From assembly GCA_937896015.1 (NCBI GenBank), contig CALBLR010000199.1:1-8917 (forward strand): a DNA stretch of 8,917 bases, in the 5' to 3' direction. Numbering within the stretch: position 1 is the stretch's first letter; each line of letters opens with the position of its first letter. The notes beneath the pieces are model-generated. The model made no database searches. It was given only the letters and a program-made list of their open reading frames with translations, and was not told the origin of the DNA. Positions 1 to 6,923 of the stretch are shown piece by piece. This stretch comes from an uncultured Prevotellaceae bacterium. Lineage in GTDB: Bacteria > Bacteroidota > Bacteroidia > Bacteroidales > Muribaculaceae. The position numbers and the translations under genes are program-made.

Positions 1-2
1 CC

Positions 3-473
3 TTCAGCCGCCTCACCCGGTGTGCAGCACGCAGCGGCAGCCTCGACATTGACGAGGTGGATAAGATGGAGTCGCAGCTGCGAGCCCGCATCAACGAGCG
101 CATTGCACGGCGGGGGAATGAGTTCCGCAAGCTCTATCTCGAGAAAGTGCTGTGCAGCTCGGAAAACGATGAGATCCGCGAAACGTCGTGGAATCTTGCC
201 AACGACGAGCAGCCGCTAAGCAAAATCCACACCCAGTTTGCCACCATAGTCACCGACGAGCAGCGCCTGTTCACACTTTTGCCAAAGGCCATCAACGGAT
301 GGAAAAACGCTATGATAGAATGCCGCATCGTAGACCTCAACGATAAACTGAAGACGGCAGCCTCAGAGGACGAAGTGCTCAGCATCATGCAGCGCCTTTC
401 GCAACTATATTCACAGCGCAGCACCCTGGCCAAGGAGATAGGCGAGAGGGTGGTGAACCCGGTGATAAGATAA
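3..473 (+). CDS. dnaG: DNA primase, C-terminal fragment (5' end outside window)
   Basis: The frame is open from the first complete codon at position 3 with no upstream stop, so this is the last ~156 residues of a longer protein; the GTG at 57 is an internal Val, not a start. The fragment is helical and charged. It ends with a stretch resembling the C-terminal domain of Bacteroidota DnaG: LSKIHTQF, IVTDEQRLFTLLP, a helix ending in IMQRLSQLYSQRSTLAKEIG, and a final GERVVNP. In DnaG this C-terminal region contacts the replicative helicase DnaB, while the zinc-binding and TOPRIM catalytic domains lie upstream, outside the window. The match comes from remembered family pattern, not an alignment, and no catalytic motif is visible. 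An unrelated helical protein remains possible. The next gene starts 86 bases downstream with its own promoter box. Confidence 0.75.
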   Translation, partial: FSRLTRCAARSGSLDIDEVDKMESQLRARINERIARRGNEFRKLYLEKVLCSSENDEIRETSWNLANDEQPLSKIHTQFATIVTDEQRLFTLLPKAINGWKNAMIECRIVDLNDKLKTAASEDEVLSIMQRLSQLYSQRSTLAKEIGERVVNPVIR

Positions 474-512
474 TATTGGCCGCACAAGGCCGCTGAGTTG
501 AATAATTATTGC

Positions 513-520
513 TACATTTG
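513..520 (+). promoter_or_regulatory. Bacteroidota-type -7 box for the LysM / beta-barrel unit
   Basis: TACATTTG matches the TAnnTTTG consensus of the Bacteroidota housekeeping sigma factor exactly. It sits in the AT-rich gap after dnaG, about 40 bases before the ATG at 560, giving a predicted leader of roughly 30 bases. No good TTTG-type -33 box lies at the usual 19-21 base spacing (the nearest TTG, at 498-500, is too close), so the upstream half is weak. The start at 560 is preceded by an A-rich stretch with no Shine-Dalgarno sequence, as is usual in this phylum. Confidence 0.55.
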
Positions 521-559
521 CACTTTAATGTAAATTGCAGAAAACGAAAAAAATAAGAT

Positions 560-2572
560 ATGAAATTATACAAGACTTTAATGGCGGCTGCCGCAATGCT
601 GCTCATGGCTCAGATGCCTGTGTCGGCACAACTCCGACTGCCGGTGAAAACCATAGGCCGTGACTCGTTTTACTACTACAAGGTGAAGAAAAACGAGTCG
701 GTGTACGAGGTGGCGCAGAAGTTGCGCGTCACCAAAGACGACATCATTAAATACAATCCCTCGGCCAGCGAGGGCTTTGTGAAAGACCAAACACTGTTTT
801 TCCCCGTGTCGGCCTTCGGCGGCAAGACGGGCGCCGTTCAGGCGCAGCGCAGCGCGGCCAGTGGCGCATATGAAACGGTGGTGCACACCGTGAAGAAGGG
901 CGAAACCGTGTATGGCATATCTAAAGCCTACGGCATCAGCCAGGAGCGCCTCATCGAGGCCAACCCAAGCATCGACATTGCCATGAATGTGGGCGACGAG
1001 ATTGTGATCCCCATTGCCCGCAAGGCTGCCACTGCCGCAGCCAGTCATGGCCGGCAAAGCGAAGCGGGCGTGATTTTCCACACCATCAAGCGCGGCGAAA
1101 CCCTCTATGGCGTGGCGCACAAATACAACACCAGCGTTGAAAATGTGATTGCTCTCAACCCTGGCCTTGGCAACGGCAGCTTCCGCGCCGACGACGTGAT
1201 TAAAATCAAGCCCAACACGCCGCAAGACATAAAGGTGAGCAAAGAGTTCCGCCAGTTTGTGCCCTACACCGTGAAGCAGGGCGACACCTACGAGAGTGTG
1301 GCCCGCAGCCACGGGCTGACTGTGGCGCAGCTGCGCGACAACAACCCAGGCGTAGACAAACTTAAAAAGGGCAAGGTGATATACTTGCCGCAAAGCGGAT
1401 ATGAGGAGACCACAGTGAGCTCGAGCTCGGCCACCGAAAAGGAGCTGGAACGCACCTACTCGGGCAAGATAGGCAGCGTGTACAGCCAGCTGCACAAGGC
1501 CAAGTCGGACAAGGAGGTGAAAATTGGCATCATCCTGCCGTTCCAGCTGCAGAAGCAGGACCCGCCCAAGCAGGCGCTGCTCTACACCGAATTTTACAAG
1601 GGTTTCCTGATTGCCGCCGACAGCATAGGCAAGACGGGCGGCAAGAAAATCAGCATCAATGTGTATGACACCGAGCACAACCTCAACAAGACCGACAGCA
1701 TTCTTGCCCTGCCCGAGCTGAAGCAGCTCGACCTGATAATAGCTCCCAGCGAGCCCAAGCAGCTCGAGCGCATCAACACCTTTGGCGAGCGCAACGGCAT
1801 AGCGGTGCTCAACTGCTTCTCGATGAAAAACGACGACTACGCCGGCAATGCCAGCGTGATTCAGGCCAACGTGCCCGCCTCATATCTTGCCACATACGTG
1901 GGCGATTGGATTTGCGACCGCTTTAAGAAGCACACAGTGGTGTTTCTTGAAGACCCCGAGACCGAGGACAAGGACATGTATTCCAATATCAAGAACGAGA
2001 TTGTGGCCCGCAAAATGAGCCACAAGACGCTGACCATAGCCAGCGACCTCACTGCCAAAAAACTGTCGCAATATCTCGACCCGGGCACCAACTACGTGTT
2101 CCTGCCCAACAGCGGCAGCCGCAAGCTCACGTCGAAGTTCATCGGCGCGCTTGCCACGGTGAAGAGCGACCGCTTCGACTGCGACATAGCCCTCATCGGC
2201 TATCCCGAATACATCATATATCCCAAAGAGACGGTGCGCCAGCTGCATAAAATCGACACCTACTACTTCAGCCGCTTCTACAGTCCGGCCACGGCTGCCC
2301 CGCGCCGTGTTGAGAACCTCTATAAGGCCAAGTTTGGCGAGAGCATGATGAACACAGCCCCCAAAATGGGACTGATGGGTTTCGACGTGGGCCTGTATGT
2401 GATGAAGTCGCTTGCAGGAGGCGCAGTGATCAACGAGAGCACGCCGCTGTATGAGGGTGTGCAGTCGAACTTCAACTTCACGCGCGCCAGCAACTGGGGC
2501 GGACTGTTCAACAAGTCGTATGTGATAGTGCACTGCACCCCGTCGGGCCAAACGCGCTATGTGGTGCGATAA
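560..2572 (+). CDS. Periplasmic protein: four LysM domains + type-1 periplasmic-binding-like domain
   Basis: A 670-residue exported protein. Residues 1-23 form a signal peptide (basic MKLYK, hydrophobic core, cleavage likely at VSA|Q); with no lipobox Cys it should be a soluble periplasmic protein. Four LysM modules follow at about 39-83, 107-152, 172-217 and 234-277, each with the typical pattern (VKKGETVYGIS, IKRGETLYGVA, VKQGDTYESVA, then an Asn-Pro and a hydrophobic end such as VGDEIVIPI). LysM binds GlcNAc-containing glycan, so peptidoglycan anchoring is expected. After a Ser/Lys-rich linker (~280-318), residues ~319-670 look like a type-1 periplasmic binding fold: KIGIILPF opening, FYKGFLIAADSI, LDLIIAPSEPKQL, alternating beta/alpha segments. 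That fold is also used by LpoA, an activator of peptidoglycan synthases, so a wall-synthesis regulator is a reasonable inference, but a ligand sensor is equally possible. The beta-barrel gene follows 22 bases later. Confidence 0.88.
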   Translation: MKLYKTLMAAAAMLLMAQMPVSAQLRLPVKTIGRDSFYYYKVKKNESVYEVAQKLRVTKDDIIKYNPSASEGFVKDQTLFFPVSAFGGKTGAVQAQRSAASGAYETVVHTVKKGETVYGISKAYGISQERLIEANPSIDIAMNVGDEIVIPIARKAATAAASHGRQSEAGVIFHTIKRGETLYGVAHKYNTSVENVIALNPGLGNGSFRADDVIKIKPNTPQDIKVSKEFRQFVPYTVKQGDTYESVARSHGLTVAQLRDNNPGVDKLKKGKVIYLPQSGYEETTVSSSSATEKELERTYSGKIGSVYSQLHKAKSDKEVKIGIILPFQLQKQDPPKQALLYTEFYKGFLIAADSIGKTGGKKISINVYDTEHNLNKTDSILALPELKQLDLIIAPSEPKQLERINTFGERNGIAVLNCFSMKNDDYAGNASVIQANVPASYLATYVGDWICDRFKKHTVVFLEDPETEDKDMYSNIKNEIVARKMSHKTLTIASDLTAKKLSQYLDPGTNYVFLPNSGSRKLTSKFIGALATVKSDRFDCDIALIGYPEYIIYPKETVRQLHKIDTYYFSRFYSPATAAPRRVENLYKAKFGESMMNTAPKMGLMGFDVGLYVMKSLAGGAVINESTPLYEGVQSNFNFTRASNWGGLFNKSYVIVHCTPSGQTRYVVR

Positions 2573-2594
2573 AAAAACGTAGCAAAACGGAACG

Positions 2595-3281
2595 ATGAAA
2601 GTAATGTTTAAGACAATAATGGCGGTTGCGCTGGCCGCAACGGCATCGGTGGCAAGCGCCCAGCACTTTGATGCGAACGTGGCCGTTGGAGGCCATGCCG
2701 GCTACACGCTGTCGAAGGTGTCGTTCAACCCCTCGGTGCCGCAAGGCATGCTTGGAGGCCTTGAGGCAGGCGTGGCATTCCGCTACATCGAGGAAAGGCA
2801 CTTCGGCCTCATTGCCGAGGTCAACGTGCAGCAGCGCGGCTGGAAGGAGCAGTTCGACGGCTACAGCTATCAGTTTCAGCGTCGCTTCACCTATGTGCAA
2901 GTGCCGTTTCTCACCCACATCTATTTTGGCAGCGACCGCTGCCACGTCTACTTCAATGCTGGTCCGGAGCTGGCCTATATGATAGCCAACTCCACCTCGG
3001 CCAACTTCGACTATGCCAACTTTAAGCAGATTCCCGATTTCCCATCGGCCAACCGCAACACCGACCAGTTTACCCTGCCTGTGAAGAATAAGGTGGACTA
3101 TGGCATTTCGGCCGGGCTGGGCGTGGAGCTGTTCACGCGCAGCCGTCACTCGTTTAACATCGAGGGCAGGTTCTATTATGGGCTTAACGACGTGTTCAGC
3201 AGCCACAAGAAGGATACCTTCTCGGGCTCGGCGGGCATGTCGCTCATGGTGCGCCTTGGCTACTATTATCGCATAAAGTAA
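2595..3281 (+). CDS. Outer-membrane beta-barrel protein, PorT-like family
   Basis: A 228-residue exported protein. Residues 1-22 are a signal peptide (MKVMFK, then an Ala/Val-rich core, cleavage likely at ASA|Q). The mature part consists of alternating amphipathic strands rich in Gly and aromatic residues, ending in LMVRLGYYYRIK, as in small 8-stranded outer-membrane barrels. The segment FGLIAEVNVQQRGWKE (70-85), followed by YVQVPFLTHIYFG (100-112) and GPELAYM (123-129), is characteristic of the Bacteroidales PorT-like / 'outer membrane beta-barrel' family. Members are mostly uncharacterised; PorT itself works in type IX secretion, but this general family is broader and that role is not implied here. 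It starts 22 bases after the LysM gene with no promoter between, so the two are probably co-transcribed. Met4 (2604) is an alternative start, but the first Met gives a better basic signal-peptide end. Confidence 0.85.
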   Translation: MKVMFKTIMAVALAATASVASAQHFDANVAVGGHAGYTLSKVSFNPSVPQGMLGGLEAGVAFRYIEERHFGLIAEVNVQQRGWKEQFDGYSYQFQRRFTYVQVPFLTHIYFGSDRCHVYFNAGPELAYMIANSTSANFDYANFKQIPDFPSANRNTDQFTLPVKNKVDYGISAGLGVELFTRSRHSFNIEGRFYYGLNDVFSSHKKDTFSGSAGMSLMVRLGYYYRIK

Positions 3282-3315
3282 TCGTGTAGGGCAGCAACAC
3301 AGTCAAACGGCATTA

Positions 3316-3353
3316 AAAAAAGCCTGACCCCGCAATCGAGGTCAGGCTTTTTT
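3316..3353. terminator. Bidirectional intrinsic terminator between convergent units
   Basis: A perfect 14-bp inverted repeat: arms 3316-3329 and 3340-3353 around a 10-base loop. The stem is AAAAAAGCCTGACC against its complement, so each strand has a GC core followed by a T-run. It lies 35 bases after the beta-barrel stop and about 31 bases after the nucleotidyltransferase stop on the opposite strand, and can end transcription from both sides. Confidence 0.93.
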
Positions 3354-3384
3354 GCGCATTGGCTTGGCTGTGCGCGTTATGCTT

Positions 3385-4287
3385 TTAGAAAAGTTTCTCG
3401 GGATACACGCCGTCGCGGTGCAGCTGGGCGAATTTGTCGACCACGCCCTGGCGGTCGGCACTGTAGGTCACGCCAAACCATTTGGAGTCGGTGCGCAGCA
3501 CCTTCACCTTGGCGGCGCCGTTTTCAATGAGCTCGTCAACAAGGGTGGGGATGAAAAACTCCGACTTGGGCACGTTGATGCTCTTGTTGAGGAATTCCAC
3601 AAAGCCCTCTTCGCTGTATTTGAAGTAGTCGGGAGTGAAGCCCCAGAAGTTCATCGACACGGGAGTCATCGGGTCGAGCATGTGCTTGCCCTCTTCGTCG
3701 GTGTATTCAATTTCGTGGTCGGCATTGTAGCCGATGCTGGTGCGCTCCACAATCGACACCAGATAGTCGCCCTTGGTCTCACACACGCCGCGCGACACTG
3801 TGCCACTCTCCGACATGGTGTTGCCCACGTTGAAGCCCACCATGCAGTAGTTGTCCTTTGAGTCGGCGGGCAGCGACATCAGTTCCTTGGCCATCACCTC
3901 AAAGCTGTTGCGGCCATAGTAGTCGTCGGAGTTGATGATGGCAAACGGCTCGTTGATCACGTCTTTGCCCATGAGCAGCGCGTGGTTGGTGCCCCAAGGC
4001 TTCACGCGGTCGGCCGGGCACACGAAGTCGCCGGGCAGCGCGTCAACCGACTGAAACACCACCTCGGTGGGTATGTGGTCGATATACTTCGAGAGAATCT
4101 TGCTGCGGAAGTCCTCCTCAAAGTCTTTTCTGATTACAAACACGATTTTGCCGAAGCCGCTTTTAATGGCGTCGTAGATGGAGTAGTCCATAATAGTCTC
4201 TCCATGCGGGCCCAGTCCATCAAGCTGCTTCAGGCCTCCATAGCGGCTTCCCATTCCGGCAGCCAGTACAAACAGAGTTGGTTTCAT
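3385..4287 (-). CDS. Sugar-phosphate nucleotidyltransferase, partner of galK
   Basis: A 300-residue cytosolic enzyme of the sugar nucleotidyltransferase (GT-A-like Rossmann) family. Residues 5-20 carry the nucleotide-binding signature LFVLAAGMGSRYGGLK. KPWGTNHAL (96-104) fits the base-contacting loop, and NSDDYYG (119-125) has the Asp pair expected for Mg2+/sugar-phosphate binding. VSMNFWGF (210-217) and KWFGVTYSADR (269-279) form the rest of the pocket. Such enzymes join NTP and a sugar-1-phosphate to make NDP-sugar plus pyrophosphate. Substrate cannot be read from sequence. Its position 56 bases downstream of galK, with no promoter box between, suggests it may use galactose-1-phosphate (or glucose-1-phosphate) with UTP. 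It differs from classic GalU/RmlA, where the signature usually runs to a Pro-Lys; here it is GGLKQLDGLGP. No GalT (HIT-type uridylyltransferase) is in the window. The class is confident, the substrate is inference. Confidence 0.85.
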   Translation of the reverse strand: MKPTLFVLAAGMGSRYGGLKQLDGLGPHGETIMDYSIYDAIKSGFGKIVFVIRKDFEEDFRSKILSKYIDHIPTEVVFQSVDALPGDFVCPADRVKPWGTNHALLMGKDVINEPFAIINSDDYYGRNSFEVMAKELMSLPADSKDNYCMVGFNVGNTMSESGTVSRGVCETKGDYLVSIVERTSIGYNADHEIEYTDEEGKHMLDPMTPVSMNFWGFTPDYFKYSEEGFVEFLNKSINVPKSEFFIPTLVDELIENGAAKVKVLRTDSKWFGVTYSADRQGVVDKFAQLHRDGVYPEKLF

Positions 4288-4343
4288 TAGTTAAATGAGT
4301 TATAATTTATTGAATGTATTTTTGTTGTCACATTTGATTTTCG

Positions 4344-5477
4344 TCAGCACACTTTGTGCGCGCCGTCTGATATCTTCACGTCGATCACGCCGGGCTTGTG
4401 GCCGAATTTGGCTTCAAACTTGCTTGTAGCTGCCTCCACAAAGGCGTCATACAGCCCGTCCTTCACCAAATTGATGGTGCAGCCGCCAAAGCCGCCGCCC
4501 ATCATGCGTGAGCCGGTCACGCCGCATTCGCGCGCCACATCGTTGAGGAAGTCAAGCTCTTCGCAGCTCACCTCATACAGGGCCGACAGGCCGTGGTGTG
4601 TTTCATACATCAGCTTGCCCACCGCCTCATAGTCGTCGCGCTTCAGGCTTTCGCACACGTCGATCACGCGCTTTTGCTCGGCCAGCACATATTCGGCGCG
4701 CTTGTAGTCCTCGTCGGCAATTTTGCCTTTTATCGATGGCAGCTTGTCGATGCTGGAGTTGCACAGCAGCTTCACGCCCAGTGCCTTGGCTGCGCGCTCG
4801 CACGAGTTGCGGCGCTGGTTGTAGGGCGAGTTCACCAGTTCGTGCTTCACCTTGGTGTCGATGAGCACAAGGCGGTAGCCTTTGGGATTAAACGGCACGT
4901 AGTCGTATTCAAGCGTCTCGCAGTTGATTCTGATGAGCTTGCCTTCAAGGCCCATCACCGAGGCAAACTGATCCATTATGCCGCAGTTCACGCCGCAGTA
5001 GTTGTGCTCGGTGTCCTGACCGATTTTTGCCAACTCGGTCTTGGCAATGGCGTTGCCGTTAAACAGGTCGTTGATGGCAAATGCGAAGCACGATTCCAGC
5101 GCTGCCGACGACGACAGGCCTGCACCCAGGGGCACATTGCCCATGAATGCGGCGTCGAAGCCTTGCACCAGGCCATTGCGCTTCATCGTCTCCTTGCAGA
5201 CCCCATACACATAGCGCGCCCACTGCTGGACAGGTGCGTCGGCGCTGAGGGCAAATTCGCAGCTCTCGTTCATGTCCACAGCGTGCAGCCTCACTTTGTC
5301 GGTGCCGTTTGGCTTAATGGCAGCCATTATGCACTTGTCGATAGATCCGGGCAGCACATAGCCGCCATTGTAATCTAAATGCTCGCCTATCAGGTTGATT
5401 CTGCCCGCCGACGAGTAGATGGCAGCAGGTGGTGCTGCAAACTTTTCATTGAAAACCGTTGCAATTTGCCTCTTCAT
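4344..5477 (-). CDS. galK: Galactokinase
   Basis: A 377-residue GHMP-family kinase of normal galactokinase length. It phosphorylates alpha-D-galactose with ATP to galactose-1-phosphate, the entry step of the Leloir pathway, in the cytosol. The galactokinase signature is intact at 25-37 (GRINLIGEHLDYN), with Arg26 at the position of the catalytic Arg and the Glu/His/Asp sugar contacts. The GHMP ATP-binding loop is PLGAGLSSSAALE (116-128), the presumed catalytic-base Asp is in CGIMDQ (Asp169), and the C-terminal glycine-rich motif is RMMGGGFGGC (324-333). The ATG at 5477 gives the expected short N-terminal extension before the signature. It is the first gene of a two-gene unit with the nucleotidyltransferase downstream, and has its own promoter box upstream. 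N-acetylhexosamine or other sugar kinases of the superfamily are less likely given the exact signature. Confidence 0.96.
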   Translation of the reverse strand: MKRQIATVFNEKFAAPPAAIYSSAGRINLIGEHLDYNGGYVLPGSIDKCIMAAIKPNGTDKVRLHAVDMNESCEFALSADAPVQQWARYVYGVCKETMKRNGLVQGFDAAFMGNVPLGAGLSSSAALESCFAFAINDLFNGNAIAKTELAKIGQDTEHNYCGVNCGIMDQFASVMGLEGKLIRINCETLEYDYVPFNPKGYRLVLIDTKVKHELVNSPYNQRRNSCERAAKALGVKLLCNSSIDKLPSIKGKIADEDYKRAEYVLAEQKRVIDVCESLKRDDYEAVGKLMYETHHGLSALYEVSCEELDFLNDVARECGVTGSRMMGGGFGGCTINLVKDGLYDAFVEAATSKFEAKFGHKPGVIDVKISDGAHKVC

Positions 5478-5525
5478 CGTATGTGTTCTTAAAGTGACTT
5501 GAATTTGTCGTTTAATTTTGTGCTA

Positions 5526-5556
5526 CGAAATTAAAAAATAATTTTTGCAGTAGCAA
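5526..5556 (-). promoter_or_regulatory. Probable promoter of the galK unit
   Basis: On the - strand, TAATTTCG (5533-5526) matches the Bacteroidota -7 box TAnnTTTG with one mismatch. A TTG (5556-5554, in TTTATTGC) lies upstream with a 20-base spacer, the expected -33 distance. The predicted leader to the galK ATG at 5477 is about 40 bases. The surrounding 50 bases are strongly AT-rich. I see no clear operator repeat for galactose control. Confidence 0.5.
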
Positions 5557-5607
5557 TAAATTCGCTTAAAATAATGTTTCTGTTTTGTAATTTGTGTAAA
5601 TTGGCGC

Positions 5608-5660
5608 AAAAAATGGAGTGGGGCGCCACCTGTGCGTTGCCGCTTGAGTGACGCCCCACT
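5608..5660 (-). terminator. Intrinsic terminator after smpB
   Basis: Read on the - strand, AGTGGGGCG (5660-5652) and CGCCCCACT (5625-5617) form a 9-bp GC-rich stem around a 26-base loop. After three bases (CCA) comes a run of six T (5613-5608). The hairpin begins 30 bases after the smpB stop and separates smpB from the galK promoter. The loop is long for an intrinsic terminator but the stem is perfect. Confidence 0.75.
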
Positions 5661-5689
5661 GCCATATGTGTGTCGCAGCCAGCCGCGAG

Positions 5690-6154
5690 TCAGCGCTTCA
5701 TGGCGCGCTGCATGTCGCGCTTGTCGTCGCGTTCCTTTATCGACTGGCGCTTGTCAAATTGCTTCTTGCCCCGAGCCACGGCAATCACTATTTTTGCCAG
5801 GCCGCGCTCGTTGATGAACACCCTTAGCGGCACCACCGAGTAGCCCGGCTGGGCGCTGGCCTTCTCAATGTCGGCAATCTCCTTTTTGTTGAGCAGCAGC
5901 TTGCGGTCGCGGTGGGTGTAGTGGTTGTTATACGAGCCGTAGGAATATTCGGCTATGTACATGTTTTTTAGCCACACCTCGCGATTTTGAGTAATGCAAT
6001 AGGTGTCGGTGAGTCCGGCCTTGCCCAGACGCAGCGACTTTATTTCAGTGCCAGTGAGCACCATTCCGGCGGTGTAGGTGCTGATTATTTCATAATCGAA
6101 TGTGGCCCTGCGGTTTTTTATGTTGACATTCGTCTTGTTGCTGTTTTTTGCCAT
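5690..6154 (-). CDS. smpB: SsrA-binding protein SmpB
   Basis: A 154-residue protein of usual SmpB length. SmpB binds tmRNA and brings it to stalled ribosomes, where its C-terminal tail enters the empty mRNA channel so that the stalled peptide can be tagged and the ribosome released. Visible family features are [10 protein letters not shown] near the N-terminus, [11 protein letters not shown] (35-45), the RNA-binding barrel with [13 protein letters not shown] (81-93), [16 protein letters not shown], and the [15 protein letters not shown] segment leading to a Lys/Arg-rich tail (129-154). The first ATG gives a standard short basic N-terminus. It lies 12 bases downstream of the Yip1-like gene, so both are probably transcribed from the promoter near 6745, and it ends at the hairpin at 5608-5660. 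The tmRNA gene itself is not in the window. Confidence 0.97.
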   Translation of the reverse strand: MAKNSNKTNVNIKNRRATFDYEIISTYTAGMVLTGTEIKSLRLGKAGLTDTYCITQNREVWLKNMYIAEYSYGSYNNHYTHRDRKLLLNKKEIADIEKASAQPGYSVVPLRVFINERGLAKIVIAVARGKKQFDKRQSIKERDDKRDMQRAMKR

Positions 6155-6166
6155 AGTTTGCGTGTG

Positions 6167-6718
6167 TTAATTGTTGACTACGATTATTGCGCCCAGAAGC
6201 TTCGACAGCGCTATGGGGACGGTTATCAGCAGTGTGCCGCACACCAGCAGAAACTTTGTGCGCACTTCCTTGTCGACCCTCACAAAGCCGAGTCCCCTGA
6301 AGGCAATCACATAGGCATAGATTCTGAAAAAGTTCATTGGCGGAAACTGCTGCAGCACGTTGAGCAGCGTTTCAAGTATCACTAAAAAGGCCAGGATGTA
6401 GGCCACATAGTTGCAGCACCGCGCTTTGGCCACTTTGCCATGCGTTTCACCAGGAAACAGGCAGTCGATTAGAAACACTACTGCGTAGTATGCAATGAAA
6501 TAGCTCACAAATGCTATCACGGCGCGCATCACCGACACCGACAGCGTCACCGTTTGGTCATACAGCATTGCGCAGAAGCACGACACCGACATCAGCGCCA
6601 GCAGCGGGTAGTAAAGCCCGCTGAGCACAGTAGCGGCCGAATAGCCGCTTTTGTCAATGTCGTCCCATCCGGCTGCGGGCGAAATCCCCCCCAGCGACAT
6701 GTTTTTTAGTAAGCTCAT
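6167..6718 (-). CDS. Small multi-pass inner-membrane protein, Yip1-like
   Basis: A 183-residue membrane protein without a cleavable signal peptide. Hydrophobic segments lie at about 32-52, 62-88, 102-124, 129-146 (weaker) and 155-181, giving four or five spans. The short cytoplasmic-looking N-terminus contains GWDDI, resembling the W-x-x-I motif before the first span in bacterial Yip1-domain proteins. Bacteroidales carry such Yip1-like proteins, mostly without known function; I infer membership from topology and this motif only. A Cys-Cys pair (101-102) and LIDCLFPG (83-90) are other landmarks. It starts at the ATG at 6718 (Met7 is an alternative) behind a good -7 box and is followed 12 bases later by smpB. 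No functional link between them is evident; the shared transcript may simply be convenience. Confidence 0.72.
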   Translation of the reverse strand: MSLLKNMSLGGISPAAGWDDIDKSGYSAATVLSGLYYPLLALMSVSCFCAMLYDQTVTLSVSVMRAVIAFVSYFIAYYAVVFLIDCLFPGETHGKVAKARCCNYVAYILAFLVILETLLNVLQQFPPMNFFRIYAYVIAFRGLGFVRVDKEVRTKFLLVCGTLLITVPIALSKLLGAIIVVNN

Positions 6719-6744
6719 CGATCAACTAATCTTGTTTAGGAATG

Positions 6745-6775
6745 CAAATTTAGTGATTTTCAATTGTAATCTAAA
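6745..6775 (-). promoter_or_regulatory. Probable promoter of the Yip1-like / smpB unit
   Basis: On the - strand, TAAATTTG (6752-6745) is an exact TAnnTTTG -7 box. A TTTA (6775-6772) 19 bases upstream is one mismatch from the -33 TTTG. The ATG at 6718 follows about 26 bases after the box, giving a short leader. An inverted repeat (6787-6816) lies just upstream. Confidence 0.55.
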
Positions 6776-6786
6776 GCGGTTGACGC

Positions 6787-6816
6787 GGCTTTTTGCTGCC
6801 GGTGGCACAAAAAGCC
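6787..6816. repeat. Inverted repeat upstream of the Yip1-like / smpB promoter
   Basis: GGCTTTTTG (6787-6795) and CAAAAAGCC (6808-6816) are perfect 9-base inverted arms. Inside, TGCC (6797-6800) and GGCA (6804-6807) extend the stem by 4 bp after one unpaired base, leaving a 3-base loop. Polarity is reversed relative to a terminator: the T-run is in the 5' arm on both strands, so there is no T-tract after the stem. It lies about 12 bases upstream of the predicted -33 box, so an operator or transcript-end structure is possible. Function unknown. Confidence 0.6.
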
Positions 6817-6830
6817 TGCATCGGCGCAAC

Positions 6831-6890
6831 AAAATCAAGGCGGATGGCCTGAAGCTCATCATGTTATAGAGCCTGCGGCCTTCCGCCTTG
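6831..6890 (-). terminator. Probable terminator after trxA
   Basis: On the - strand, CAAGGCGGA (6890-6882) pairs with TCCGCCTTG (6844-6836); one mismatch and a further GGCC/GGCC 4-bp helix extend it. An inner GCTC/GAGC helix (6854-6857 with 6869-6872) may close the 27-base loop. ATTTTG follows the stem (6835-6830). It begins about 33 bases after the trxA stop. The T-run is short, so it may be a moderate terminator or a 3'-end stabilising structure. Confidence 0.6.
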
Positions 6891-6923
6891 TTTGCTTGTG
6901 CTGTTGTGCTGCAGCCCTGGCTG

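Noticed and set aside
22..219. Short + strand frame overlapping the dnaG end in another frame
   Set aside because: It has low-complexity Ser/Arg-rich translation and overlaps a better supported frame.
478..491. Short GGCC..GGCC palindrome after dnaG as a terminator
   Set aside because: The stem is only 4 bp and no T-run follows directly.
578..1678. A 366-codon open frame on the - strand opposite the LysM gene
   Set aside because: It lies wholly antisense to a gene with clear domains; the translation is His/Ala/Val/Leu-rich without a recognisable motif, as expected for the complement of a GC-rich coding frame.
1880..3206. Two long - strand frames (1880-2551 and 2508-3206) opposite the LysM and beta-barrel genes
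   Set aside because: They show the same antisense composition, no motif, and overlap strongly supported genes.
4317..4324. TATTTTTG on the + strand between galK and the nucleotidyltransferase, a possible antisense promoter
   Set aside because: It matches the -7 consensus, but there is no -33 element at the right distance and no + strand gene follows; chance is likely in AT-rich sequence.
3352..5378. Long + strand frames opposite the nucleotidyltransferase and galK (for example 3352-3861 and 4593-5378)
   Set aside because: They are His/Val/Ala-rich shadows of well-supported genes; the first begins inside the terminator.
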